Shown here one piece after another: positions 1 to 6,651 of a stretch of 64,000 nucleotides of DNA. Within the stretch, counting starts at the first letter, position 1; every line of letters begins with the position of its first letter. The DNA is from an uncultured Clostridium sp. (GTDB taxonomy: Bacteria; Bacillota; Clostridia; Lachnospirales; Lachnospiraceae). A model generated the notes under the pieces. That model worked only from the letters and a program-made list of their open reading frames with translations, ran no database searches and was not told the origin of the DNA. The DNA is taken from assembly GCA_900538475.1 (NCBI GenBank), contig UPYT01000001.1, positions 1 through 64,000 of the forward strand. Reading direction: 5' to 3'. The position numbers and the translations under genes are program-made.

Positions 1-42
1 CCCGCCGCAGGCGGAGAAGCTCGCGAGCGAGCTTCTTTTTTG
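1..42 (+). repeat. Truncated copy of the terminator-adjacent composite repeat (family R)
   Basis: The window opens inside a GC-rich element whose fuller copies lie near 2010, 4834 and 16192. The visible part holds a CCGCC/GGCGG hairpin (about 3-14) and a perfect 9-bp stem, GAAGCTCGC at 16-24 with GCGAGCTTC at 27-35, followed by six T (36-41). That end can act as a Rho-independent terminator for whatever gene lies to the left of the window. The left part of the element is outside the window. Confidence 0.75.
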
Positions 43-167
43 TTCTGGGAAGGTTTTTTTATGGTAAAAATATCCTGCATGGTCTTACTGTGCGTTTAAG
101 AAAATGAACGCTGATGCAGGCGGGCTTTTTGCGCGAGTCCGGAGGGCATTCTTTTTTTGAAAAACTC

Positions 168-196
168 TTGACATTTATAAAGAACCATAGTATAGT
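168..196 (+). promoter_or_regulatory. Promoter of the infC-rpmI-rplT operon
   Basis: TTGACA at 168-173 and TATAGT at 191-196 are separated by 17 bp, a near-perfect vegetative (sigma-A) promoter. Transcription would start near 203, leaving a leader of about 200 nt before infC. Confidence 0.85.
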
Positions 197-202
197 AATA
201 AA

Positions 203-401
203 AGTTGTGAGAACAACGCACAAGAAAGTAGGTATCCACCTCACCTCGGCACGATGCAGTGACCCTGGTTCATATTAAGAAACACGGATAGCGGCGGCGA
301 CGCCTGCGTGATTACTTAGAGGGTGGATAGAGTTGTATTCTATCTACTTTTTTTATGCAGGGAAACAAGCATGCAGAATTTTATGATGGAGGTGTACGAC
401 A
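203..401 (+). promoter_or_regulatory. Ribosomal-protein leader with terminator/antiterminator switch (L20-leader type)
   Basis: This untranslated leader contains two mutually exclusive pairings. TATCCACC (233-240) can pair with GGTGGATA (322-329), and GTGGATAG (323-330) can instead pair with CTATCTAC (340-347), which is followed by seven T (348-354) to form an intrinsic terminator. Such a switch is expected upstream of infC-rpmI-rplT in Firmicutes, where L20 binds its own leader and represses the operon. The switch is visible in the sequence; the ligand (L20) is inferred from position. Confidence 0.7.
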
Positions 402-908
402 ATTAGCGAGTTAATGATTAACGAACAGATCAGAGACAAGGAAGTTCGACTGATTGGAGAGGACGGAGAGCAGCTGGGCATCATGTCCGCAAAGGAGGCT
501 TACCGCATGGCTCAGGAGGCTGAGCTGGATTTGGTAAAGATTGCACCAACAGCGAAACCGCCGGTATGCAAGATTATCGACTACGGTAAATACCGTTATG
601 AACTGGCTAGAAAAGAAAAGGAAGCCAAGAAGAAGCAGAAGGTAATCGAAGTGAAGGAAGTGCGGTTATCCCCGAACATCGACACCAATGATTTAAACAC
701 CAAGATGGGAGCGGCACGGAAGTTCCTGGAAAAGGGAGACAAAGTAAAGGTTACCCTGCGTTTCAGAGGACGTGAAATGGCACATATGTCCAAGTCCAAG
801 TACATTCTGGATGATTTTGCAGAGAATTTAAAGGATATCGCAGTCATCGACAAGCCTTCCAAAGTAGAAGGAAGAAGCATGGTCATGTTTTTAACTGCTA
901 AAAAGTAA
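402..908 (+). CDS. infC: Translation initiation factor IF-3, with ATT start codon
   Basis: IF-3 binds the 30S subunit, checks the start codon and initiator tRNA, and keeps the subunits apart. The protein has the usual N-domain (INEQIR motif near the start), lysine-rich linker (near residue 70) and C-domain, 168 residues in all. An ATG exists at 414, but the ribosome binding site GGAGG (388-392) sits 9 bases before an in-frame ATT at 402, giving the expected ISELMINEQ start. Non-canonical AUU starts are a known infC hallmark because IF-3 rejects them and so limits its own synthesis. First gene of infC-rpmI-rplT, under a leader attenuator. Confidence 0.95.
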   Translation: MSELMINEQIRDKEVRLIGEDGEQLGIMSAKEAYRMAQEAELDLVKIAPTAKPPVCKIIDYGKYRYELARKEKEAKKKQKVIEVKEVRLSPNIDTNDLNTKMGAARKFLEKGDKVKVTLRFRGREMAHMSKSKYILDDFAENLKDIAVIDKPSKVEGRSMVMFLTAKK

Positions 909-935
909 AAGCGAACGATTAAGGAGGAAACAATA

Positions 936-1133
936 ATGCCTAAATTAAAAACAAGCAGAGCAGCTGCAAAACGTTTCAAAAAGACCGGTACTGGTAAACT
1001 GGTAAGAAATAAAGCATACAAGTCTCACATCTTAACTAAGAAGTCTACCAAGAGAAAGAGAAATCTTAGAAAAGATATCGTTACTGACAGCACCAATGCA
1101 AAAGTAATGAAGAAGATTTTACCGTATCTGTAA
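936..1133 (+). CDS. rpmI: 50S ribosomal protein L35
   Basis: Small, very basic protein of 65 residues beginning [14 protein letters not shown], the typical bL35 start. It is a structural part of the large ribosomal subunit. It lies 27 bases after infC with its own AAGGAGG site just upstream, between infC and rplT as in most Firmicutes, so it should be co-transcribed and controlled by the upstream leader. Confidence 0.98.
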   Translation: MPKLKTSRAAAKRFKKTGTGKLVRNKAYKSHILTKKSTKRKRNLRKDIVTDSTNAKVMKKILPYL

Positions 1134-1166
1134 TAGACTGATTCGTTTAAGAAGGAGGAAAAACCG

Positions 1167-1523
1167 ATGGCAAGAATTAAAGGCGGCATGAACGCAAAGA
1201 AGAAACATAACAGAGTGCTGAAGATGGCAAAAGGCTACAGAGGCGCACGTTCCAAACAGTACAGAATCGCAAAGCAGTCCGTAATGAGAGCTCTGACCAG
1301 CTCCTATGCTGGACGTAAAGAGAGAAAGAGACAGTTCCGTCAGCTGTGGATCGCTCGTATCAACGCAGCAGCAAGAATCAATGGTCTGTCCTACTCTAAG
1401 TTTATGTATGGTCTGAAGTTGGCTGGTGTTGAGATGAACCGTAAGGTCCTGTCCGACATGGCTATCAACGATGCTGAAGGCTTTGCAAAGCTGGCTGAGC
1501 TTGCTAAGTCCAAACTGGCTTAA
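1167..1523 (+). CDS. rplT: 50S ribosomal protein L20
   Basis: A basic 118-residue protein beginning [19 protein letters not shown], full length for bL20. It assembles early onto 23S rRNA and is the usual autorepressor of its operon in Firmicutes through binding of the leader RNA. AAGGAGG lies about 8 bases before the ATG. Last gene of the operon, followed by a strong terminator. Confidence 0.98.
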   Translation: MARIKGGMNAKKKHNRVLKMAKGYRGARSKQYRIAKQSVMRALTSSYAGRKERKRQFRQLWIARINAAARINGLSYSKFMYGLKLAGVEMNRKVLSDMAINDAEGFAKLAELAKSKLA

Positions 1524-1542
1524 TTCAGGTTTTGGTTGATTT

Positions 1543-1600
1543 TACGTCTTTTCTCCGTCGGACAGCTTGCTGTCAATACGGGGAAAAAGACGTATTTATT
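1543..1600 (+). terminator. Rho-independent terminator of the infC operon
   Basis: A long hairpin pairs TACGTCTTTTCTCCGT (from 1543) with ACGGGGAAAAAGACGTA (ending 1594), followed by TTTATTT. An inner GACAGC/GCTGTC stem caps it. Confidence 0.8.
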
Positions 1601-1680
1601 TAGAAAACAGGAGGATTTTTGCCTTTTCTGGGAACAATGCAAATTGTTTAAAAAAAACAGGAAAAATCGAAAAAAACCTC

Positions 1681-1709
1681 TTGCATTATTTGGAAAGATA
1701 TGCTATACT
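1681..1709 (+). promoter_or_regulatory. Promoter of the tRNA Leu-Asn-Leu cluster
   Basis: TTGCAT (1681-1686), 17-bp spacer, TATACT (1704-1709) with a TG extended -10 directly before it. The first tRNA starts 11 bases downstream. The 100 bases between the rplT terminator and this promoter show nothing else. Confidence 0.8.
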
Positions 1710-1719
1710 TAAGAAGTTG

Positions 1720-1803
1720 GCGGGAGTGCTGGAATTGGCAGACAGGCTAGACTAAGGATCTAGTGGCAGTTATGTCGTGTGGGTTCAAGTCCCATCTCCC
1801 GCA
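1720..1803 (+). tRNA. tRNA-Leu (anticodon AAG)
   Basis: Class II tRNA of 84 nt. The acceptor stem GCGGGAG/CTCCCGC, anticodon stem CTAGA/TCTAG and T-arm GGGTTCAAGTCCC are intact, and the 7-base anticodon loop 1752-1758 carries AAG at 1754-1756. A long variable arm fits Leu. The 3' CCA is not encoded. First of three tRNAs in one transcript. Confidence 0.95.
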
Positions 1804-1810
1804 TACATAT

Positions 1811-1883
1811 TCCTCGATAGCTCAGTCGGTAGAGCACGCGGCTGTTAACCGCGCTGTCGTAGGTTCAAGTCCTACTCGGGGAG
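1811..1883 (+). tRNA. tRNA-Asn (anticodon GTT)
   Basis: 73-nt tRNA with acceptor stem TCCTCGA/TCGGGGA, anticodon stem CGCGG/CCGCG around loop CTGTTAA (anticodon GTT), and T-arm AGGTTCAAGTCCT. CCA is not encoded. It sits 7 bases after the first tRNA-Leu and 4 bases before the second. Confidence 0.96.
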
Positions 1884-1887
1884 CTAT

Positions 1888-1971
1888 GCAGAAGTGGCGG
1901 AATTGGCAGACGCGCACGGTTCAGGTCCGTGTGGTAGCAATACCTTGTGGGTTCAACTCCCATCTTCTGCA
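1888..1971 (+). tRNA. tRNA-Leu (anticodon CAG), copy 1 of 3
   Basis: 84-nt class II tRNA: acceptor GCAGAAG/CTTCTGC, anticodon stem CACGG/CCGTG with loop TTCAGGT (anticodon CAG). Copies 2 (4711) and 3 (5130) are identical except that their T-loop reads TTCGAC where this one reads TTCAAC. CCA is not encoded. Last of the three-tRNA transcript. Confidence 0.96.
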
Positions 1972-1978
1972 TCACAGA

Positions 1979-2007
1979 GAGTTCGGTAAATGCCGGACTC
2001 TTTTTTT
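1979..2007 (+). terminator. Terminator of the tRNA cluster
   Basis: GAGTTCGG (1979-1986) pairs with CCGGACTC (1993-2000) across a 6-nt loop, followed by seven T. Confidence 0.9.
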
Positions 2008-2009
2008 GT

Positions 2010-2125
2010 TTCATAGGAAATTACGTCCTATGACATAAAAACGCTCCGCGAGGATCACCATGGGTTGGAAGAGAGTTGGGCTGATGAGACGACCCGCCGC
2101 AGGCGGAGAAGCTCGCTCGCGAGAA
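2010..2125 (+). repeat. Terminator-adjacent composite repeat, family R, copy 2
   Basis: The element starts 2 bases after the T-tract of the tRNA terminator. It opens with a TCATAGGA/TCCTATGA hairpin (loop AATTACG), contains a conserved core (ACGCTCCGCGAGGATC, then GGGTTGGAAGAGA) and ends in CCGCC/GGCGG and GAAGCTCGC stems. The last stem is damaged here (GAAGCTCGCTCGCGAG). The next 75 bases (2126-2201) hold a second conserved block with a GCTGC/GCAGC hairpin and a TGCTTCGGCATGA segment that recurs near 16385. No reading frame in it looks real. Confidence 0.8.
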
Positions 2126-2201
2126 TGCGCGCCAGAGGAAAAAGGCTGCTGACGCAGCCGTGCTTCGGCATGAGAATGTGCCGCCGCGCATATTTTCCTG
2201 T

Positions 2202-3092
2202 TTATGGAAGCTCCCGGTATTTTATAATGAGGTGTTCCAGTTCCCTGGCAGCAATGCTCAGCGGATGGCCTTTCCGTTTCAGCATACATATTTTTCTTTC
2301 CGGAAGAGGTTTTTCCAGGGTAAGAAGATGAATGTGTTCTGCTCCTTTCAGGAAAGGCTCAGGGACAAAGCCAATGCCAAGATCGTATGCTGCCATGGGA
2401 ACAATCTGGTCGGCGGCAGCAACCTCGACGCTGGGAGAGAAGGGAACTCCAGCGTCGGCAAACAGCTCGCTGTACAGACGATAGGACATGGTGGTTTTTT
2501 CCAGAGAGATCACCGGATAGTGAGCCAAATCCTGCAAAGAAAGTGTTCTGCCGCACAGAAAGGCGAAGGCATCTCCGCAGATGGCTGCATCACGGAAGGT
2601 TTTGATAATTGTTTCCTTCAGGCCTGAAATACTGGGCATGGGCGTGCTGACAAGAGAAAGATCTGCCAGCCCGTTTTTCAGAGCGGAAATTGCGTCGGGA
2701 GTGGAATCTGTTACCACCTGAATATGAACGCCGGGATATTGCTGCCGGTAGTTCCGCAAAATAGGAAGAAGAAAGCAGTGAAGAGCAGATTCACTGGCGC
2801 TGACCGTGACAATGCCGCTTTGAAGAGAACGATCCAGGGCGATTTCTTTTTCTGCCGCTTCCAGGTGTTCAAAGGCCACAGACACGTGGGCAAAGAGCTT
2901 TTCTCCCTCTGGCGTCAGCTCTGCTCTCCGATTGGAGCGGGAAAAAAGCGTGCATCCCAGAGTATGCTCCAGATTTTTGATGGTTCGTGTAATGTTAGGC
3001 TGGTTGCCGCCCAGGGCAAGGGCAGCTTTGGTAAAGCTCTGAAGCTTTGCCACATAATAAAAGGTTCTGTAATAATCGTAGCTGATCTGCAT
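2202..3092 (-). CDS. LysR-family transcriptional regulator
   Basis: 296 residues. An N-terminal winged helix-turn-helix (about residues 4-62, with QSFTKAALALGGNQPNITRTIKNLE) is followed by a periplasmic-binding-like effector domain, the LysR layout. An upstream in-frame ATG would add 43 residues, but AGGGAGG lies just before the ATG at 3092, so that start is used. It is divergent from a MATE exporter (3265) across a 172-bp gap holding palindromes that suit a LysR operator, so it probably controls that exporter and itself. The effector is unknown. Confidence 0.92.
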   Translation of the reverse strand: MQISYDYYRTFYYVAKLQSFTKAALALGGNQPNITRTIKNLEHTLGCTLFSRSNRRAELTPEGEKLFAHVSVAFEHLEAAEKEIALDRSLQSGIVTVSASESALHCFLLPILRNYRQQYPGVHIQVVTDSTPDAISALKNGLADLSLVSTPMPSISGLKETIIKTFRDAAICGDAFAFLCGRTLSLQDLAHYPVISLEKTTMSYRLYSELFADAGVPFSPSVEVAAADQIVPMAAYDLGIGFVPEPFLKGAEHIHLLTLEKPLPERKICMLKRKGHPLSIAARELEHLIIKYRELP

Positions 3093-3144
3093 AAATCCTC
3101 CCTGAAAAAAGATAAACTTTGACAATATAATGAAGACAGGAACT

Positions 3145-3193
3145 ATTATATCAAATTGATATGAATACAATATCAAATTAACATTTGAAATAT
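3145..3193. promoter_or_regulatory. Probable LysR operator and regulator promoter
   Basis: ATATCAAATTGATAT at 3148-3162 is a perfect palindrome with a T-N11-A core, typical of LysR sites. A second imperfect one, ATATCAAAT...ATTTGAAATAT, spans 3170-3193. The minus-strand extended -10 TGATATAAT (TATAAT complement at 3145-3150) overlaps the first palindrome, consistent with autoregulation. Confidence 0.6.
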
Positions 3194-3264
3194 AATGGTT
3201 TGTATTATAAGATAAAACCATTGCTTCGTCAACGAAGATAAGAAAATGGAAGGAGTTTTGTTGT

Positions 3265-4626
3265 ATGAATAAAGATCTGACTGTGGGAAAAGCGGATCAG
3301 GTATTGTGGAGATTCTGTCTTCCGCTGTTTGGCAGTATTGTTTTTCAGCAGCTTTACAATATCGCTGACAGTCTGGTGGCTGGAAAGCTGGTGGGAGAAA
3401 ATGCATTGGCTGCTGTGGGAAACAGCTATGAAATTACGCTGATTTTGATTGCCTTTTCTTTTGGATGCAATATGGGATGCTCAGTCTTGGTTTCCCAGCT
3501 TTTCGGAGCAAAAAGATATGGTGAACTAAAGAGCGCCGTTTCTACCGCCTGTATCTTTAGCGGGATTCTGTGTCTGGGACTGATGGCGTTTACGATTTTT
3601 GGCGGTGAGATGCTGCTGCATTTAATCAAAACACCAGAAGACATTTTTGCAGATTCTACGATATACCTGGATATTTATGTATATGGACTGCCGTTTGTCT
3701 TTTTCTATAATATTGCAACCGGTATATTTTCAGGGCTGGGAGATTCCAGAACGCCGTTTTTGTTTCTGGCAGCTTCCTCAGTATCCAACATTTTCATGGA
3801 TATTGTATTTGTCCTCTGGTTCCTTCATATGGGGATTTCCGGAGTGGCAGGAGTGGCCTGGGCAACCTTTCTTTGTCAGGGGGTCAGCTGTATCCTGGCA
3901 ATGACAGTGGTATTTCGGCGTCTGTCAAAAATTGGAAACGGTATCAAGGCGCCGCTGTTTGATCGAAGCCTGCTGAAGAAATTTCTGATTATTGCAGTTC
4001 CCAGTATTTGCCAGCAGAGCTTTATCTCTGTGGGAAATATTGTGATTCAGGGTGTGATCAACGGATTTGGAACAGCGGTTATTGCTGGCTACGCGGCAGC
4101 TGTAAAGCTGAACAATCTGGTGATTACGGCGTTTACAACCCTGGCCAATGGTATTTCCAATTATACGGCTCAGAATATGGGAGCCGGAAAGTATACGCGG
4201 GTAAAGGAAGGAATGCGGGCAGGGGTAAAGATTGTGTGGATTTTGTCTCTTCCTCTGTTTCTTCTGTATTTTTTTGCAGGAGAATATGCAATCCGTTTCT
4301 TTATGAATGAGCCTACAGCAGAAGCTGTCCACACCGGTGTTACATATCTTCGGATTCTATCTCCGTTCTATTTTGTAATTTCCGTTAAACTGGTGCTGGA
4401 TGGAATTCTGAGAGGGGCTTCTATGATGAAAGCCTTTATGGTAGCAACATTTACAGATCTTCTGCTGAGAGTTGTGCTGGCTGCAGTTCTTTCCAGGACA
4501 GCGTTGGGTTCTGCGGGAATCTGGTGCGCATGGCCGGTAGGTTGGTGTGCAGCTACTGCCATATCGGGAATGTTTTATCGAAAAGGCGTGTGGCATCAGG
4601 AAGATGAGAAAATCAGAAAAAAATAA
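3265..4626 (+). CDS. MATE-family multidrug/metabolite exporter
   Basis: 453-residue integral membrane protein with about 12 hydrophobic segments and the MATE N-terminal pattern PLFGSIVFQQLYNIADSLVAG, repeated in the second half (VPSICQQSFISVGNIVIQG). Such proteins use Na+ or H+ gradients to export drugs or metabolites across the cytoplasmic membrane. AAGGAG sits 9 bases before the ATG. The gene is divergent from a LysR regulator that likely controls it. The pair is flanked by direct copies of tRNA-Leu(CAG). Substrate not predictable. It resembles the MATE at 48334 more than the one at 27566. Confidence 0.93.
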   Translation: MNKDLTVGKADQVLWRFCLPLFGSIVFQQLYNIADSLVAGKLVGENALAAVGNSYEITLILIAFSFGCNMGCSVLVSQLFGAKRYGELKSAVSTACIFSGILCLGLMAFTIFGGEMLLHLIKTPEDIFADSTIYLDIYVYGLPFVFFYNIATGIFSGLGDSRTPFLFLAASSVSNIFMDIVFVLWFLHMGISGVAGVAWATFLCQGVSCILAMTVVFRRLSKIGNGIKAPLFDRSLLKKFLIIAVPSICQQSFISVGNIVIQGVINGFGTAVIAGYAAAVKLNNLVITAFTTLANGISNYTAQNMGAGKYTRVKEGMRAGVKIVWILSLPLFLLYFFAGEYAIRFFMNEPTAEAVHTGVTYLRILSPFYFVISVKLVLDGILRGASMMKAFMVATFTDLLLRVVLAAVLSRTALGSAGIWCAWPVGWCAATAISGMFYRKGVWHQEDEKIRKK

Positions 4627-4634
4627 AAAAGGGA

Positions 4635-4663
4635 TTGACAAAAGAAGACAGTTCCGCTATAAT
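4635..4663 (+). promoter_or_regulatory. Consensus promoter of tRNA-Leu copy 2
   Basis: TTGACA (4635-4640), 17 bp, TATAAT (4658-4663): both hexamers perfect. No clear terminator separates it from the MATE gene ending 8 bases upstream. The leader before the tRNA can fold through CCATTGT/ACAATGG. Confidence 0.92.
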
Positions 4664-4710
4664 AACCATTGTTGACCGGTTGAGTTGAAAAACTCACAGG
4701 ACAATGGTTC

Positions 4711-4794
4711 GCAGAAGTGGCGGAATTGGCAGACGCGCACGGTTCAGGTCCGTGTGGTAGCAATACCTTGTGGGTTCGACTCCCATCTTCTGCA
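4711..4794 (+). tRNA. tRNA-Leu (anticodon CAG), copy 2 of 3
   Basis: Same 84-nt class II tRNA as at 1888, differing by one base in the T-loop (TTCGAC). Own promoter and terminator. The tRNA, terminator and following R repeat repeat the arrangement at 1888-2125. Confidence 0.96.
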
Positions 4795-4800
4795 TGAAAG

Positions 4801-4830
4801 GAGCTCAGTATTTACTGGGCTCTTATTTTT
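4801..4830 (+). terminator. Terminator of tRNA-Leu copy 2
   Basis: GAGCTCAG (4801-4808) pairs with CTGGGCTC (4815-4822), followed by TTATTTTT. Confidence 0.88.
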
Positions 4831-4833
4831 GAT

Positions 4834-4960
4834 GTAATAGGAAAGTGCGTCCTATGACATCAAAATGCTCCGCGGGGATCGCCGTGGGGTGGAAGAGAAT
4901 ATTTTGTCGCAGAAGCGACCTGCCGCAGGCGGAGAAGCTCGCGAGCGTTCTTCTTTCTTG
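4834..4960 (+). repeat. Terminator-adjacent composite repeat, family R, copy 3
   Basis: Starts 4 bases after the T-tract of the tRNA-Leu terminator with ATAGGA/TCCTAT, keeps the GCTCCGCGGGGATC core, the CTGCCGCAGGCGG hairpin and GAAGCTCGCGAGC, then a T-rich end. The stretch 4961-5056 after it has only a small hairpin, GCAGAA-GTGG-TTCTGC (4966-4981), and an AT-rich run; I see no gene there. Confidence 0.8.
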
Positions 4961-5056
4961 TTTTAGCAGAAGTGGTTCTGCCGGTTCTGTATCTAAATGA
5001 TGATTTTGTTTATATTTTTTGATTAAAATATATTTTTAAAAAATTTGAATAAACTG

Positions 5057-5085
5057 TTGACAAATCCTGAATGATTCGATATAAT
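5057..5085 (+). promoter_or_regulatory. Consensus promoter of tRNA-Leu copy 3
   Basis: TTGACA (5057-5062), 17 bp, TATAAT (5080-5085), both perfect. The leader to the tRNA resembles that of copy 2 (GAGAAAAACT..., ending GGTTC), so the duplication included the leader. Confidence 0.92.
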
Positions 5086-5129
5086 ATGGTTGTTGGTTCG
5101 GTGAGAAAAACTTATCGGGCAAACGGTTC

Positions 5130-5213
5130 GCAGAAGTGGCGGAATTGGCAGACGCGCACGGTTCAGGTCCGTGTGGTAGCAATACCTTGTGGGTTCGACT
5201 CCCATCTTCTGCA
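5130..5213 (+). tRNA. tRNA-Leu (anticodon CAG), copy 3 of 3
   Basis: Identical to copy 2. A protein frame read through this tRNA into the adenosine deaminase gene is only an upstream extension and is not used. Confidence 0.96.
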
Positions 5214-5219
5214 TCACAG

Positions 5220-5248
5220 GAGCTCAGCGTTTGCTGGGCTCTTCTTTC
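5220..5248 (+). terminator. Terminator of tRNA-Leu copy 3
   Basis: GAGCTCAGC (5220-5228) pairs with GCTGGGCTC (5233-5241), followed by TTCTTTC. No R repeat follows this copy. Confidence 0.82.
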
Positions 5249-5300
5249 GTTTCTGGAAAATTTGGAGAATATGATCCGGCTATGGAAAAGGAGGAGGGCT

Positions 5301-6314
5301 ATGATCGATTTGCATTTGCATCTGGATGGCTCGCTGAATGCGGAGCAGGTAAGAATCTTGGCGAAAATGTCGAAAACGGAGCTTCCGGTGCGGGATTTGC
5401 CGGGCCTAGAGAAGCTGCTGACAGTTTCTCCAGGCTGTACCAGTCTGGCAGAATACCTGGAAAAATTTGAACTTCCCTTGTCTGTTCTGCAGACGGAGGA
5501 GACGATTTCGGAGGCTGTTGCCATGTTGACGGAGACTCTTGCCGAGGAGGGTCTGTGCTACGGAGAAATTCGTTTTGCCCCCCAGCTGCATATGCAAAGA
5601 GGGCTGACCCAGAGACAGATCGTGGAATCTGCGGCTGAGGGACTTCAGAGAGGCAGCAGAAAAACACAGATGCCGGCTCAGCTGATTTTGTGCTGTATGC
5701 GGGGGGAGGATAATGACCGGGAAAACCGGGATACAGTTCAGGCTGCTGCAGAGTATCTGGGAAAAGGGATCTGTGGTCTGGATCTGGCTGGAAATGAAGG
5801 GGCTTATCCTACTTCTGGATATAAAGCTCTTTTTGCTATGGCATCAGAGGCAAACATTCCCTTTGTGATTCATGCAGGAGAGGCAGCGGGAGCAGAGAGT
5901 GTGAAATGGGCTGTGGAGTTTGGCGCAAGACGGATCGGCCATGGGCTGAGAGCGCTGGAATGTGAGCGGACGACAGCATTGCTTCGTGACAGGAAAATTC
6001 CTCTGGAGCTGTGCTATACCAGCAATCTTCAGACGAAAGCAGCTAATTCTCCGGAGACCTACCCGCTTCGCCGTTTTATGGAGAAGGGAGTCCGGGTGAC
6101 GGTGAATACAGATAATATGACTGTGTCAGGAACGACTTTAAAACAGGAGTATCGCCTGCTTGGAATCCAGCAGGGGCTTGACCGGGGAATCCTGAAGGGA
6201 CTGGCTCTTTCAGCAGCGGAGGCAGCTTTTTTACCTGAAGAAGAAAAAGAGAAGCTGAAAGCTGTGATTGAGAGGGAATTTTACAGCTGGCTCGAGGATA
6301 AATGGGAAAAATAA
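5301..6314 (+). CDS. add: Adenosine deaminase
   Basis: Zinc-dependent hydrolase that converts adenosine or deoxyadenosine to inosine in purine salvage. 337 residues, normal length. The metal-binding HLHLDGS motif is at residues 4-10; later come HAGEAAG (catalytic Glu), RIGHG, the SN pair in CYTSNLQT, and NTDN near the end, all expected of the family. A longer frame runs back into the upstream tRNA; the ATG at 5301, preceded by GGAGGAG, puts the His motif at its usual place. Single-gene unit. The purine biosynthesis gene purA lies elsewhere in the window. Confidence 0.95.
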   Translation: MIDLHLHLDGSLNAEQVRILAKMSKTELPVRDLPGLEKLLTVSPGCTSLAEYLEKFELPLSVLQTEETISEAVAMLTETLAEEGLCYGEIRFAPQLHMQRGLTQRQIVESAAEGLQRGSRKTQMPAQLILCCMRGEDNDRENRDTVQAAAEYLGKGICGLDLAGNEGAYPTSGYKALFAMASEANIPFVIHAGEAAGAESVKWAVEFGARRIGHGLRALECERTTALLRDRKIPLELCYTSNLQTKAANSPETYPLRRFMEKGVRVTVNTDNMTVSGTTLKQEYRLLGIQQGLDRGILKGLALSAAEAAFLPEEEKEKLKAVIEREFYSWLEDKWEK

Positions 6315-6357
6315 TGGCAGATTTCTTGTATTTTCCACAATTCATTCTCAAAAAGGC

Positions 6358-6387
6358 TTGTTAAAATATAGCAAAATAGTATATAAT
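6358..6387 (+). promoter_or_regulatory. Promoter of the sufC-sufB-like operon
   Basis: TTGTTA (6358-6363), 18 bp, TATAAT (6382-6387). Transcription would start near 6394, about 40 bases before an inserted inverted-repeat element. Confidence 0.65.
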
Positions 6388-6434
6388 AGCAACTGCGGGC
6401 CAAGATCTGGAAGGGTTTTGGAAATTGAGGAAAT

Positions 6435-6587
6435 GTAACTGTTCAGGACGGGGCATCTTCTTGTCCGGTAAAGCCGAACAAGAAGCATCGGAGATTCCTC
6501 CGATGTGAGAACTGGAAGAAAGACCCGCTTACAAACAAGCTTGATACGGATTTTTCTTCCAGTTCTCCCGCTGTTCTGAATAGTTAC
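6435..6587 (+). mobile_element. MITE-like inverted-repeat element M1 in the sufC leader
   Basis: 153-bp element with ends GTAACTGTTCAGGACGG and, reversed, GTAACTATTCAGAACAG (14 of 17 alike). Inside are a CTTCTTGT.../...ACAAGAAG hairpin, a CATCGGAG/CTCCGATG hairpin and a GAACTGGAAGAAA/TTTCTTCCAGTTC hairpin. Flanks GAGGAAAT and GAGAAAAT match at 7 of 8 bases, a likely target duplication. No reading frame. It lies entirely in the 5' leader, 64 bases before the sufC start. Confidence 0.85.
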
Positions 6588-6651
6588 GAGAAAATAAAGA
6601 AAACTGCGGCCAGAGAAACCAGACTGCAGAAATAAGATATTGGAGGACGTC

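Noticed and set aside
59-244. 61-codon minus-strand frame at the left edge
   Set aside because: It overlaps the infC promoter and leader and has no ribosome binding site.
1567-2038. Two small frames running across the tRNA cluster
   Set aside because: They overlap tRNA genes and a terminator; the translations are just tRNA sequence read as protein.
5136-5300. N-terminal extension of adenosine deaminase through tRNA-Leu copy 3
   Set aside because: It would translate a tRNA and its terminator; the ATG at 5301 has a good ribosome binding site and the family start.
6435-6587. Element M1 as a riboswitch for Fe-S status
   Set aside because: The same element occurs before unrelated genes, in both orientations and with flanking target duplications, which fits a MITE better than a sensor.
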